A DNA stretch of 28,581 nucleotides from Welwitschia mirabilis (lineage: Eukaryota; Gnetophyta; Gnetopsida; Welwitschiales): assembly GCA_051453625.1 (NCBI GenBank), contig JBOZIK010000001.1, positions 185,007,167 to 185,035,747 of the forward strand. Reading direction: 5' to 3'. The notes beneath the pieces are model-generated. The model saw only the letters and a list, made by a program, of their open reading frames with translations. It did no database searches and was not told where the DNA came from. Position 1 is the first letter of the stretch. Each line of letters opens with the position of its first letter. The translations under genes were made by a program, and so were the position numbers. This document shows positions 1 to 10,670 of this stretch, piece by piece.

Positions 1-99
1 AAACAAAGAGTTTAAGGGTGAAAAAATGGTTCAATCAGAGGACTTTGAGCTATATCAAGAGGTAAAAATCTTATTTTATTTTATTAATAAATTTTCAAA

Positions 100-300
100 T
101 AGTTCTAATAAATTAGAATAGATGCATGAAATACAAAAATTAGTCCATAACAAGAGAGGCACTGGCTTCACCTCTCCAAAACCATTCAATTAGTCAAATA
201 AGGTAACATGGCAAAATAATTCCATTTAAAAAATTATTTATCATTTTTGTAGTAACTTAGGTCACTTGAAATTATTTTGCAAGTTTATAAAAGTAATGTT
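100..300 (+). pseudogene. copia gag C-terminal fragment with degraded CCHC zinc knuckle
   Basis: Gag forms the particle, and its zinc knuckle binds element RNA. At 239-280 the frame reads Y-H-F-C-S-N-L-G-H-L-K-L-F-C. This fits CX2CX4HX4C with the first Cys (TGT) changed to Tyr (TAT). Upstream, about 105-200, translated pieces such as NKLE and HNKRGTGF resemble the segment that precedes the knuckle in SIRE-type gag. Stops and frame changes are frequent, so only the C-terminal part can be recognised. Confidence rests mainly on the knuckle and on the protease directly downstream. Confidence 0.6.
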
Positions 301-445
301 ATTTTCAAATCTTACTAGTACCCTTTTTTGAAAATTTATTCCAAAGAACTATGTAGCATAATAGTTCAATAGGACTAAGTGGATAAGGGCTAAAAATTTG
401 AAAAGTTTATTAATTCAAAAGGCATTTAAGGTATTAAATGAAATC

Positions 446-1730
446 TATTGGTATTTATATAGTCGTTATTCTCAAACATGACAAGTGACAAATCAATATT
501 TTAATACTTGGACGATTTTAATAGAGGAAAGGTAATCTTTAGTGATAATAGAAAAGCCAAAATTAGAGGCATTGGAAGCATCAATAGAGGTAACATATCT
601 AAAATCAATGAAGTTTTATATGTGAATGGTCTTAAACATAATTTAATAGTATTAGTCAGATTTGTAATAAAGGTTATAAATTTATTTTTGATAGTAAAAA
701 ATATCAAGTTAGACATGATAAAACAAATGAAGCTCTTCTTAAAGCAAATAGAATAGACAATGTTCACAATATTGATAAACCTTCTTGTATGTGTCATATT
801 TCTCATATAAACCAAGAAGAGTTATGGAACTAACGGTTATAACACATAAACTATGAGCATCTTAAAACCATCATTAAAAATAAAATTATGAAAAGAATTC
901 CTAGAATCAATATTGATAAACATGGGTTGTGTGATGCATGTCAAAAAGGAAAATATGCCAGAATCTCTCATAAGAGTAAAAATTTAATCTTCTCAATAAT
1001 GCCACTTGAACTCATTTACGTGGACTTAGTGGAACTTATCCAAACCAAAAGTCTAGGAGAAAAACTATATTTTTTAACTATGGTGGATGACTTCTATAGA
1101 TTTACTTAGATTATCTTGTTAGGAAACAAGGTTGAAACCTTCAAAAGCTATATTGAAATTTGTAACAAAATCCAAAAGTAGAAGGAATAAACTATTAAAT
1201 GAATTAGAAGTAATCATAGAGGAGAATTTTAAAAATCATCCTTTTGAAAAATATTGTATGGACAATAGTATAGAACATTAGTTTTCAACCCTAAAGACTC
1301 CACAAAAAAGTGGAATTTAGAAAGCAAAAACCACATCTTTAAATAAATGGTAAGAATAATGCTAAATGATAAGAAGTACCTAAAACATTTTGGATTGAAC
1401 CAGTAAGAACTACATGATACATTATCATCAGAGTCTATCTAGGACCCAGTATGGGTAAAATCCCCTATGAACTCTGAAAAGGAAAAAAGCCAAATATATC
1501 ATATTTTAAGATCTTTAGAAGTAAATGTTTTATTTAAAAAGATAGAGAATATTTAATCAAATTTGAATTCAAAGCTAATAAAGAAATTTTCTTAAGATAC
1601 TTAATTAGAAGTAGAGTTTACCCAGTATTCAACAAATAAAGTCTAACAGTGGAAAGATCCATAAATGTAAAAATAGATGACTTTAGTACTAGACCTCTAC
1701 TATGAAGTAATAAAGAAAATCTTACTCCAC
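446..1730 (+). pseudogene. copia protease, GAG-pre-integrase and integrase remnant
   Basis: Protease: WYLYSR at 449-466 stands where the family has WYLDSG, so the catalytic Asp is now Tyr and the Gly is Arg. It is followed in another frame by MTSDKSIF (478 onward) and then NEVLYVNGLKHNL, a typical copia protease stretch. GAG-pre-integrase, about 780-970: LWN*RL*HIN replaces LWH..LGHIN, then CDACQKGK. Integrase, about 970-1730: MPLELIYVDL, LYFLTMVDDFYRFT, then a very stop-rich stretch in which HRGEF, STLKTPQ and the late phrase SINVKIDDFSTRP are still visible. Integrase normally inserts the cDNA into the host chromosome; this copy is not functional. At least two frameshifts, near 475 and 730, separate the parts. 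Confidence 0.8.
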
Positions 1731-1899
1731 ATATATCTACTATCAAGGAAGTATCAAATAAAAAAGAAGAAGAAATAACTTAAGAAGATACCTCCAAAAA
1801 GTTTAAAGAACTAAAAGATCACCTCTTCAGTCAGTTATTGGTGATGTAAGCTCAAAAATACATGTAAGAAACTCTCTTAGAAACATTTGTACCCACATT

Positions 1900-3441
1900 T
1901 TTTATGACTCTTAAATTAAACCCAAGAAGTATAAAGAGGCTAAAACACATGAAGAATGGATGATGACAATGTAAGAAGAATTATAAAAATTCAAAAGAAA
2001 TGATGTTTCAAAATTAGTGGAAAGACCAAATGATTGGAATGTAATTGGAAAAAAATGGATTTTTAAGAATAACTGTAATGAATGCAATAATGTTAGTAAG
2101 AATAAAGCTAGATTAGTGAATCAAGGATATAATCAGATTAAAGGAATACAGGTAGGAGATACTTTTACTTCTATGGCAAGGTTGAATAGTATTAGAATTT
2201 TTCTTTCATATGCTACCTTTAAAAACTTTAAAGTTTTTCAAATGAATGTGAAAAGTGCCTTTTTAAACAGAACCCTCAATGAAGAAATTTATGGAGAGCA
2301 ACCATAAGGATTCATATATTCACATAAACCAAACCATATCTATAGACTTAAAAAGGCATTACATGGTTTAAAATAGGCACTGAGGGCATGGTATGAAAAA
2401 CTAACGTTTCTTAAAGAAAATGGTTATACCCATGCAGAAGTAGATAAAACTCTCTTTGTTAAGAATTTTAAGAAATATTTTATCATCATTAAGATCTATG
2501 TTAATGATATAATTTTTGGAGTCTTAGAAGAGGATCTTTTAAAAGAGTTCACTAATATTATGATAACACACTTTGGAATGAGTATCCTTGGTGAAGTAAG
2601 CATGTTTCTTGATTTACAAATTAAATAAACAAAACAATTTATTTTTATATCCCAATCAAAATACTCAAAGGAGTTGATGAAGCAATTTAGGCTTTAAAAT
2701 GAAAAGCCAACTGATAATCCTATATCAAGTTCATATAAACTTAGCCTTCATAATCATGGTGAATTAGTAGACCAAAAAATTTATACGAGCATGATAGAAA
2801 ACTTATTATACTTAACTATTAGTGGACCTGACATAATATTTAGTGTTGTTGTGTGTGTAAGATATTAGATTAATTCTAAAGAATCACACGTCTAGGCTAT
2901 CAAAAGAATCATAAGGTATATAAAAGGAATAAGTAACTATGAGCTATGGTATTCCACAAAATTTTTTTTTGAACTTGCAGGGTTTAGTGATGTAGACTGG
3001 GCTAGTTGTAAAGATGATCATAAAAGCACTAGTGGAAACTATTTCTTTCTAAGATCATGTTTTATGGAATGGTTAAGTAAGAAGTAAAATTCTATTTCTC
3101 TTTCCATAGAATAAGCAGAATACATGGCGATAGTAAGCTATTATATCCATCTTCTATAGATGAAAAAAATGCACAAAGATTTTGGAGTTAACTATAGTCA
3201 AGTGCCAATTTTTTATAATAATACAAGTGTAATTAATATCTTTAAAAACCCTATTCAACATTCTTAAACTAAACATATTAACCTTAGACATCATTTTCTT
3301 AGAGATCTAGTAGAGAAAGTTAACATTTCCATGAATTTCATAAGTACTAATAGACAATTAGTTAATATTTTTATGAAACCCCTAAACTTTAATAATTTTT
3401 TGAGTCTTTGTCATGAATTTGGGGTTGTCTATTTATCTTAG
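1900..3441 (+). pseudogene. copia reverse transcriptase and RNase H remnant
   Basis: From about 2017 to the terminal TAG at 3439-3441 the homology stays in one reading frame, broken by ten in-frame stops but by no net frameshift. RT landmarks: WNVIGKKWIFKNN, KARLVNQGYNQ, VFQMNVKSAFLNRTLNEEIY, ALHGLK*ALRAWYEKL, and the active site at 2497-2520, which reads YVNDIIFG instead of YVDDIIFG, so one catalytic Asp is Asn. RNase H landmarks: GFSDVDWASCKDDHKSTSG near 2980, AEYMA near 3117, FYNNTSVINIFKNPIQHS near 3208 (family: CDN, Asp changed to Asn), and TKHINLRHHFLRDLVE. Several stops replace a residue that is normally Gln (PQGF, LKQA, RFQ, KKQNS) or Trp (LLWMK), as expected from C-to-T decay. Confidence 0.9.
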
Positions 3442-3792
3442 AGAAGTTGAGTAAACTGAAATTTAAACCTAATCACCTAGACTTTTCCCAAGTTAACTAA
3501 AATTAGTCAAGTTGATTGAACTTCAATTCTAGTTAATCAAATCTGAAATAAAATTTTCGACCTGATCTTTTACAAGTTAACTAGACCATAATTTAGTCAT
3601 TTTGACCTATAGGATTAAAAGTAGAACAAAGGCAGTGGACCTAATTTTTTTTCTTAGTTTCAACTTATTTTGCCCTCTTATAAAATCATGTGAAATCCTA
3701 CTTTCTTCATTTCCACCTATATCCCTATCTCTTTCATATCTTATCTATTTCCTTCCCTTTATTTTGGTCTTTAGCAAGTGTCATGTGTCTCA
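3442..3792 (+). other. spacer between copia RNase H and the env-like frame
   Basis: There is no coding similarity here. The stretch 3470-3600 holds repeated short phrases related to agttaacta and gttgattga, similar in flavour to the 67-bp tandem repeat near 4800-5050. The open frame at 3602-3820 is hydrophobic and lacks recognisable motifs; it overlaps the likely start of the env-like frame and looks fortuitous. Confidence 0.5.
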
Positions 3793-4640
3793 ATGGCAAA
3801 AGAACCTCATAAAAGAATAAGACAAAAAGAGGCTTTAAGTAAGAATCTAGGCTCTTTCTATTTAAGAATATTAGATAAATCCCTAAATAATTTCATTGAG
3901 AAGTTTAAAAAGAAGCCTATCTAGTAGGAAAGACTAGTAGTTTTAGGGAAACTCAAAGAATATAGGGATATAATAAGAGTACTTCATGATCTATATTTCT
4001 CTTATTTTCTTAAGATTTCTAGGTCTACATATCCTTTTATTACCTGCATGTTCTATTGTAATGCCTCTTATGATGTAGATTCCTATACCCTTTTGATGCT
4101 TGTTTTCGTAAAAAAAAAAAAAAAAAGAGAAACACTAAATATAATATGCTCCCTCATAAATTTTCATAGAGGAGATCATCAGGAGTTCTGGCCCTTGTGT
4201 GATTTCATGGAGGAGAAGATGAAAATCATCAGGGAGCTTTGTGGGAAACTCATTTAGTGGAAAACCACCCTTTTTACCTCCCATCTTATTTCAAAATATC
4301 ATTTTCTTCATCTAGTTTTCACCTAAAATTTTTTACCTCTTGATGGTTATTATGATGAAACCTCAAATTATCATGATTATCTTTTGTATTTGGTGGGAAC
4401 TCATCACTTTACTAATGCTTTTATCATCATTCTTAAGAATATGGTGTCTTAACTAGAATACCATAAAACTTGGGATCTTCTTTACTCCATCCTAATTGCA
4501 AACATCTGTTACTATTTTGGTCAAAATGTACCCTAAATCTGAGACCTTAACTCCCATGTCTTCCATTAGACATGCTACTCTATCTCACATGTACATCTTT
4601 ATTAATTTGAAAACTCCATCTAAAGTTAGTTTAACATTTT
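3793..4640 (+). pseudogene. env-like / plant-transposon-type 3' ORF remnant of the copia element
   Basis: An ATG at 3793 opens a Lys-rich frame (MAKEPHKRIRQKEALSKN...) that runs to 4257 with only two adjacent stops, near codons 44-45. The piece STYPFITCMFYCNASYDVDS (about 4020-4080) resembles the YP-x-LV-x-FYANL core of the 3' proteins called env-like in SIRE and Athila elements, or 'putative plant transposon protein'. Farther on, about 4330-4540 in another frame, LLYSILIANICYYFGQNV resembles the later LPY...L...IF..FGV block. Position between RNase H and the 3' LTR is where SIRE-type elements carry such an ORF. The function of these proteins is not established. The identification is by short motifs only; a profile search would decide it. 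Confidence 0.5.
4110..4126 (+). repeat. A17 homopolymer tract
   Basis: Seventeen consecutive A residues lie inside the env-like frame, where they would read as a Lys run. Nothing next to it suggests the tail of a separate retroposed insertion, so slippage expansion is the simpler reading. Confidence 0.9.
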
Positions 4641-4790
4641 TGTTAGGTTGACATTAATTTAATATTTTTTTAGTGTAGTAAAATATGTTCTAATTATTAC
4701 AGAAAATAATAATTCTTATAGGTCAGAAGTAACCCAATATTTCCCACTAGATTTATTTAAATTTGACAAATGACAAATTAAATAAGGATT
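4641..4790 (+). other. non-coding stretch before the tandem repeat
   Basis: AT-rich sequence between the last env-like similarity and the tandem repeat. No motif is recognised. By position it belongs to the 3' untranslated part of the copia element. Confidence 0.4.
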
Positions 4791-5050
4791 CAACTAGATC
4801 CTAGAGGGATCAACTAGACTTGTACCAAAAATTATCATATCTAGTTTATTAAATGATCAACTAGATCTTAGAGGGGTTAATCAGACATGTAACAAAAATT
4901 ATCAAATCCAGTTATTAAGGGATTGATCAAATCCCAAAGGGGTTAACCAGACCTATGCTAAAAATGTTGTATCAAATTCCATAAAGGGTTAATAGGACCT
5001 AGATCATATGTAGTTGACCAAATTCTAGATGGGGTTGATCGGACTAAGTA
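4791..5050 (+). repeat. degenerate ~67-bp tandem repeat upstream of the copia 3' LTR
   Basis: About 3.5 copies of a unit beginning caactagatcctagagg and continuing with a ggttaaccagac-like phrase and an aaaaattatca-like phrase. Unit starts are near 4791, 4858, 4928 and 5019, the last spacing being longer. The units differ from each other by substitutions and small indels, so the array is old. It sits in the 3' untranslated region just before the LTR. Confidence 0.75.
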
Positions 5051-5086
5051 ATGTAAAGAACCCAAGTTGACTGGAATAAGATGGAT

Positions 5087-5820
5087 TGATTAACTTTGAT
5101 GATGATGTTAACAAGATATTTTTAGGGTTCAATCTATCATGGCAAAAATGGAATTTTTAGTCTATTTTCTAGCCACTATCTTCTTATTTTTATCTATAGG
5201 AGTATTAGATTCATTTGTAAGCCCTAAAAATCCATCATCTATATAAGTCATACAAGTTAAAATCTTAAGGGATCCTTTCTAGATGCATAGATTGAATATT
5301 AGAAAAAGGAACTCTTTTGTACTATTGAAATCTTAGTTAACATACTACACTGTACGTACTTGAACTTATGAACGTATTTTTAGATAGTATATCTCTAAAC
5401 CTATTGTACTTTAAATCAGATGAATATTCTGATATGCTATTTTCATCAAGCACTTTCCTTGAAAATGTTGCGACTTAGCCTTGAAAAGTCTATTTGTAAA
5501 TGTTACCAGTTGATCTAAGAAATCTAAAAAGAAAGTAATAAGGATCCAGATCAGCTTAGAGTTGAAGCTGACTACTGAGAGTGGAGTAGAAGGTTTTATG
5601 AACCACTAGAAATCATGTGTCTAGTGATCTTCCTTGATATTTTCTATTTTTAGTTATTTCCATGTTCTTTCATTTAATCCTATTTAATAATAGCTTAGTT
5701 CATTAATTTGAATACTTAATATTCCTTGGTGAATTTTTAAGAGGGTAATATTTAATTATTTAAATCTTATTCACACCCCATCCCTCTAAGGTTATAGATC
5801 TAATAAGGTACTACTTTAAT
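5087..5820 (+). repeat. 3' LTR of the copia element (approximate borders)
   Basis: The start TGATTAACTTTGATGATG resembles the TGTTAA..TTTGATGATG start common in SIRE-like LTRs. The inner phrase gaaccactagaaatcatgtg (about 5600-5619) and the closing stretch with cacaccccatccctct (about 5772-5787) are typical of the R/U5 part and of the LTR end in this group. The partner 5' LTR is outside the window, so the borders cannot be fixed by alignment. The right border is also where similarity to repeat B begins in the next region, which fits an LTR edge. Confidence 0.6.
5239..5247 (+). promoter_or_regulatory. TATA box of the copia LTR
   Basis: CTATATAAG lies about 150 bp into the LTR, upstream of the presumed R region. 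It would be the core promoter of the element's transcript. Whether it is still active cannot be told. Confidence 0.5.
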
Positions 5821-5822
5821 AA

Positions 5823-6726
5823 ATGGTTTATGTCTTTAATGAACATCAAGAATTAAGGATTTATTCTTATTAAAAAAAATTTAAATTGCATTAAAATATA
5901 TTTGTAATAAGATTATTTAGAAATATTTTTTTATGTCTTCTTTTATATTACAATAAATAGTTTCATGATGATTACCATTAAATGATACTTTAGCTACTTT
6001 TTGAAGACCTCAATTGATAGCTTATTCATTCAATAATAATGTGGTCTTTCTTCCATGTATTTTCTTAAATAATTAATGAGTTTTAATGTAAGCCTTTCAA
6101 TATCTCTATGATGGCTTAAATGCTATAATTTTTAATATACTTTATTTATTAGATTTTTAATTTAATTCATGTTTAAGCTAACCATATTTTCTTCTAAACT
6201 TAATACAATCAAAAGATAATAGTTTTTATTACCCTTGTAAAGTTAAAAACAAAAAAAAATCCTATCATATGCTTTTTGAGGATATAGTCATTAAGAATTG
6301 TTAGGATAAATTATAACATACCTCAGAATTAAAGTTAACAAATATCAAGAACTAAAGAATTTATAAATTACTTAGCTTATCAAAACATCAATACTTTTTA
6401 TGGTATTTTCTTCATGAAGACCTTCTTATTAGTAAAATATTTATCTATATGGAATTTGTAGCTAATACTTGTTATCTTTATAATAATGAAAATAGTTTCT
6501 AACATTGCTTCATTAATTACTTTATAGATTAAAAAAGGCTTAGAAATGAGTCCTTATATCCTTTTAAGAATTTCATCCAAATTAAAAGAATATTATTTAT
6601 AGAAATTTATCAAATATCTTAAGACATTATTTAGTCTTTTAAAAGTCTTTTATGTGTTACTTTCTTTATAACTTCTAGAAACATTAATGTAATCATATTT
6701 TTTAAATAATTGATGTCTCTAATTTT
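5823..6726. repeat. repeat copy A, left part (direct repeat of 13054-13880)
   Basis: Directly repeated at 13054-~13880 with many substitutions and small indels. Matching landmarks: ataagattatttagaa (near 5907 and 13136), agacctcaattgatagct against agaccttgattggtagct (near 6005 and 13200), and cattaatgtaatcatat against cattaataaaatcatat (near 6683 and 13833). The copy is interrupted at 6726 by the LINE and resumes at 11945. On the minus strand both copies keep a similar translated stretch, EILKRI*G...IYKVINEA in A and EIIKRI*E...IHKVTSEV in B, so the ancestral sequence may have been coding, but I do not recognise a family. Confidence 0.75.
6712..6726. repeat. LINE target-site duplication, left copy
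   Basis: GATGTCTCTAATTTT, identical to 11930-11944. It abuts the LINE poly(A), seen here as poly(T). The last few T residues are shared by the duplication and the tail, so the exact edge is ambiguous by about 4 bases. Confidence 0.88.
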
Positions 6727-7560
6727 TTTTGGATAAAAAATAATTTCATTACTACAGTAGAAGATGGAGTGTAGACCTTGGAGAAAACCTAAGGTGGCAA
6801 AGTGTAGTGGTCTAATGCTATTCCCACTACCCCATTGACCAAAGTCTTGAGGGGTTATTACCATACAACAAAATGGTGAGAACAAGAATAGGTCAAGGAT
6901 TCCCTACTGAGAGGGCATATTGGCCTGATTCAAGCAAGAGAAATAGGATAGGCTCTTCCACTAGGTATTAACATGTCAAATGCAAGCTAGAAACTTTGCT
7001 ACAAAAAACTTGTAGTCTGCCTTTGCATTTGGAGAGGATACGTTTCGTCCACATTCTTCCTTCATTATTGATGCCCTTGATCCTTTCCTTATTTTCTATT
7101 TACTACAAGTGCTTCTTTTTATCATTATTAATAATCTATTTGAGAAGCTTACACCTAATGGATTCCTAAGAACTAGAGATCACTTTAACAGAGCCAATGA
7201 ACACTAGGAACTTTTAGTGCAGTATTCTTGAAAACCATTCTGGGTCAATAGAAATGTAGAAATATAGTGAGGAAATACTAGAAATCATCAAGAGTTTATC
7301 TAAAGTTAGGTAAAATACAAAGGTTACTATACCATTACCTATTCACTAGAGTGTCGTTGATGGTCTTAACCCTTGCTAGCTACATCTAATTGCTAGAAGT
7401 AAGACTGCATACTTGGTGGAGTATTTATGAAAATTAAATTATTCCTATACATCCATATACAGTAAATAGTTAAAGTAAATGTTACTTTATTTATGTAAGA
7501 TCACATTGCTCTGGCTTTTAGGTGTCTTTTAGCTTAATGTTTTACTTGTGTTTAGGTGAT
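6727..7560 (-). other. LINE 3' untranslated region and short poly(A)
   Basis: Downstream of the zinc-finger domain. The sense strand ends in tttttatccaaaaaaaa (6723-6739 on the plus strand as poly-T then ggataaaaa), a common ending of plant L1 copies. The open frame at 6631-6885 minus runs out of the LINE into repeat A and is not a gene. No other feature is seen. Confidence 0.7.
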
Positions 7561-7990
7561 GGAGGTTAAACATCAGAAATTGGGCTGTCTTATTCTACAC
7601 CTCTCTGGAGAAGGGGCAAACAAAAAAGAGGTGTTCCCTAGGTTCATTTGAATAGTCACAAAAAACACAAGTAGGCTTTGTAATTAGGTCAGGCTTTAGG
7701 AGGTTATCTTTGATCATCAATGTATTGTGCATTAATAGTCAAGATATGAATGAGTATCTTAGTTAATTGAATTTTACCCATTGGAAATAACACCAATCCA
7801 ACTTGGAAAGAGGAGGGTAACAGACCTGATAAGAGGCAAAGACTAAGAATGGAAGGGAGGATCCTTGCCATACCAAATGATGGCCCGAGATCTATACACA
7901 GTTCAGTGCTACATTTCTAAGTTTGAGAATTTTCTTGAATGCCCATGAGAAGGAGGCCTTTAGAGGTGTAAACCATACATTAGTATCCCT
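7561..7990 (-). pseudogene. LINE ORF2 C-terminal zinc-binding (zf-RVT) domain remnant
   Basis: On the minus strand 7590-7690 reads PTCVFCDYSNEPREHLFF followed by VCPFSREV. This is the C-x2-C...E..EHLFF.CPFS..VW block that closes ORF2 in plant L1 elements, where it probably helps nucleic-acid binding. The Cys pair, His and third Cys are retained. The upstream part, to about 7990, is stop-rich with only weak similarity. Confidence 0.85.
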
Positions 7991-8149
7991 TAAATAAACT
8001 ATATATGTCTACTTAATCCAAAGGGAGTCCTACTTATTAGATACATCCAAAATGTTCTTTAGGATTGATTGTGTTATTGTATAAACAAAGTTCCTTTAGG
8101 CCTAGGCCCCCTTCTAACTTTTAAGAATACATTTTATGCCAAGCTATTA

Positions 8150-9975
8150 AGTCATTACTTGAATTATTCTTTCTTGTTCATAAGAATAGGCTACACACAT
8201 TTCTTCGGGAGGATAAAAACTTGATACTAGTACAAGTGAAGACTTTGAAGAATTAATCTAATCAACTGTAGTTTTTCCCCATAAGATAAGAACTTGGTGG
8301 TTTAGTAGTGAATTTTGACTATTATTTTTTCAATCAAGAGGAAAAGTTTATTTATAGTTATAGACTTAGAGGGGAGAGGGTGTCTTAGATATTTAAAAGG
8401 AAGAAAGCCCTTCACAAATTGAATCTCCTACAGAATAGCATGTTTAACTTTGTATCCCACTTTAGTAAAATAAACCTAAGATTTGTTAATACTAGCTCTG
8501 AGATCAAATTCTTGGGTGAACTATAAAAGGGCTTGATTGAGTACTCTAGCTTATTCAATATCTTCTCTATTAAATAACAAAATATCATATGCAAACATAA
8601 GATGAGATAGCTTCATGGATTTACACTTTGGGTGCTATCTAAATAAATTTGAAGTAATGTGAGTGCTTAGAATTCTTTCAAAGTATTCCATCACTAGGCT
8701 AGACAAATAAGGTAATATGAGATCCCCTTGTCTAATGCCTCTTCTTTCTTTAAAGTACTCATGCATTTCTCCATTGACTAGAATAGAATAGCTTACAGTG
8801 CTCACACAAGTCATGATCTAGTATACAAATCTATATGAAAATCCTAATTAGATAAGCAGTTGTTCAAGAAAGCCCCATTCAAGGAATTCATAAGCTTTCT
8901 GCAGGTGCACTTTGATAGTGCACCTTGGAATAATCTGTCTCCTACCATAATTTTACACAATTTCTTGGGGTAGGAGTATGTTGTGCATAATTCTTCTCCT
9001 CTTGATAAAAACTCCCTACTATTGACCTACCAAGCTGTAGGTAATCAATTGCAATTGTATAGTAATGATGTTTTTAATTCATTTACAGATAACATTACAA
9101 TAGGTAATAGGTCTAAAATTAGAAGAAAACTAAGGATTAGGCTTCTTTGAAATGAGGAGGTAATTTAATTTACTAAATGCAAGAGATGACCTATTAAAAA
9201 GAAGCTCCTAATTGCTCTTTTTATTATTGATCCCACTATGGTACAAGATTTTAAAAAAAAATGCATAAGTGAAACCTTCTAGACTTGGGGATTTTTTATT
9301 TGAGAGCCTTCACATTACTTGCACTATCTCTCTATCAGTGATGGAGTCACAGAGACTAATGCATTACTACTTAGTTACTTTATCTCCTCTATTAAGGTAG
9401 CCCTATTGAATTGGAGGGCAATCAAAAGAAGCACCTAAAAGATTGTAAAAGAATTTCAATAATTCCTACTTACAATCATTTACAAAGTCTATTCTTGTGC
9501 CATTAGCCTTGTACAACACATTGATATTGCTATTGATTCTGTTCTTTCTCATTTGGGCATGGAAGAAGGCTATGTTGGAATCACCCTCCTTAATTCAAGA
9601 TGCCTTGGCCCTTTGTTTGTACATCATGGTTTTAGATTTTAAGAGTCTTTTGTACTTCTTATACCTTCTTTGCTTCTCTACAAATAAGTTGTGAATCTTT
9701 GGGTTTATTTGCATAAAATGCTATATGTCATGAAGTGCCTCTCTAGTAGCCTTAACATGATCTACAATGTAGGTATACTTTACTTGATGGAAGGCTTTGA
9801 GTGCATTCTTGACAAGTTTTAGTTGCTGGTATAAAACAAACATGGGATAATCTACAATGTGTTTATATTGGGAGTTAGCCATAATAGAAATAAATTGGTC
9901 ATCTAGGTACCAACTATTGACAAATCTAAAAGGAGTGATCTTTTGTGCATTATTGCCATAGGTTACCATGCAAGG
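8150..9975 (-). pseudogene. LINE ORF2 linker and reverse transcriptase remnant
   Basis: Reading down the minus strand: the linker after the endonuclease (MVTYGNNAQKITPFRFVNSW to TREALHDI, 9721-9969), ASWIKEGDSNIAFFHAQM (near 9560), SNFRPITYCNVICK (near 9110), GVFIKRRRIMHNILLPQEIV (near 8990), RRGIRQGDLILPYL (near 8735), and MFAYDILLF (near 8580). These are the ordered RT motifs of plant L1 ORF2, whose enzyme copies its RNA at the nicked target. The active site reads FAYD where the family has FADD or YADD, so one catalytic Asp is lost. After it come VGYKVKHA and FLPFKYLRHPL (near 8400), matching the usual IPFKYLG.PL segment. Stops and frame changes are scattered throughout. Confidence 0.92.
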
Positions 9976-10670
9976 AGAGTGATCAGATATGTCTGGGGCT
10001 TAAATTCAACAAATAATTTTTCATATTTGTCAAACCACATATTATTAACCAAATCCCTATCTAGTTTGTAATAGGTTCTATCCTCTAATTGATAAAGGTC
10101 ACTCCAAGTGAAGAACTCACCAGAGTAGCTTAGATTAATAACATGTTATGTAGATGTAAAGTTTAGTAGCTCCTCTGTGTCTTTTTTGATAACTCTCTTA
10201 TCACTAAGATTTTCCTCAACTAAGAGCATGTATTTAAAGTCTTTATGAATGATCCAAGGCCCATCTATCGAGTCATAAATCCTATTAAGATTGTACCATA
10301 AAGACTTTCTCAAAGAAGTAGTATTGCACTCATACACAATGATGACATAGAGATCATATGTTCCATCACTATGCTTGAGATGGAAGTGAATGCATTAGTT
10401 TGATTTAAATAGCTCGATGAATTTGATATCAAATGGCTTTTATAGTACTAGTATTCTCCCTTTTCCACTAGTGTTAAAATTGTTCAAAAATTACTAGCTA
10501 GGGAAGTGCCTAGACATGAAATTATCATGGAAATGTACTTGCAATTTGATTTTAATTAAACCAAAAAAGGATAAAGAGTTGGAAATAGTAAAATTCTTAA
10601 CTTCACTTTGCTTCTCTTAGAAGCCCATCCTTTTACATTCTAGGTGGCTAATGGCATGCCAATTATTAGA
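9976..10670 (-). pseudogene. LINE ORF2 endonuclease remnant
   Basis: An exonuclease-endonuclease-phosphatase fold protein that nicks target DNA. Minus-strand pieces in order: WNVKG (near 10650), SLSFFGLI (near 10570, family LLETK), GKGRILVLW (near 10450), DLYVIIVYECNTTSLRKSLW (10290-10350), GPWIIHKDFKYML (near 10240, family GDFN), EFFTWSDL (near 10110), YKLDRDLVN (near 10065), and DISDHSPCMVTYG (near 9960-9996). The terminal SDH triad element is intact at 9979-9987, but the GDFN block is changed to KDFK, so activity is unlikely. The 63-codon open frame at 10146-10337 is an internal piece of this domain. Confidence 0.9.

Larger units (their letters stand above)
1..5820 (+). mobile_element. Ty1/copia retrotransposon relic, SIRE/Maximus type, 5' end outside the window
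   Basis: The order gag C-terminus, protease, GAG-pre-integrase, integrase, reverse transcriptase, RNase H is the copia order, since integrase precedes RT. The gag zinc knuckle of CHFC...GH...C form, the phrase CDACQKGK, and an extra coding region between RNase H and the 3' LTR point to the SIRE/Maximus lineage; that assignment is from family knowledge. The 5' LTR, primer site and most of gag lie left of the window. The element is dead: many stops, several frameshifts in the first half, and altered catalytic residues in protease and RT. The 3' border is set from the LTR-like end near 5820, next to the start of the unrelated A repeat, and is good to perhaps 20 bp. Confidence 0.88.

Noticed and set aside
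501-815. 104-codon minus-strand open frame
   Set aside because: It is antisense to the copia protease similarity on the plus strand and its Ile/Phe/Leu-rich product has no motif.
4048-4257. Stand-alone small gene with a Lys-rich centre
   Set aside because: The frame continues upstream to an ATG at 3793 through two stops and shows env-like motifs. The Lys run comes from an A17 tract.
6631-6885. 84-codon minus-strand open frame
   Set aside because: It crosses the LINE 3' end, the A tail and the target-site duplication into repeat A, so it is a chance fusion frame.
9497-9694. 65-codon plus-strand hydrophobic frame
   Set aside because: The opposite strand encodes the linker of LINE ORF2 (SNIAFFHAQM and neighbours), so this is a shadow.
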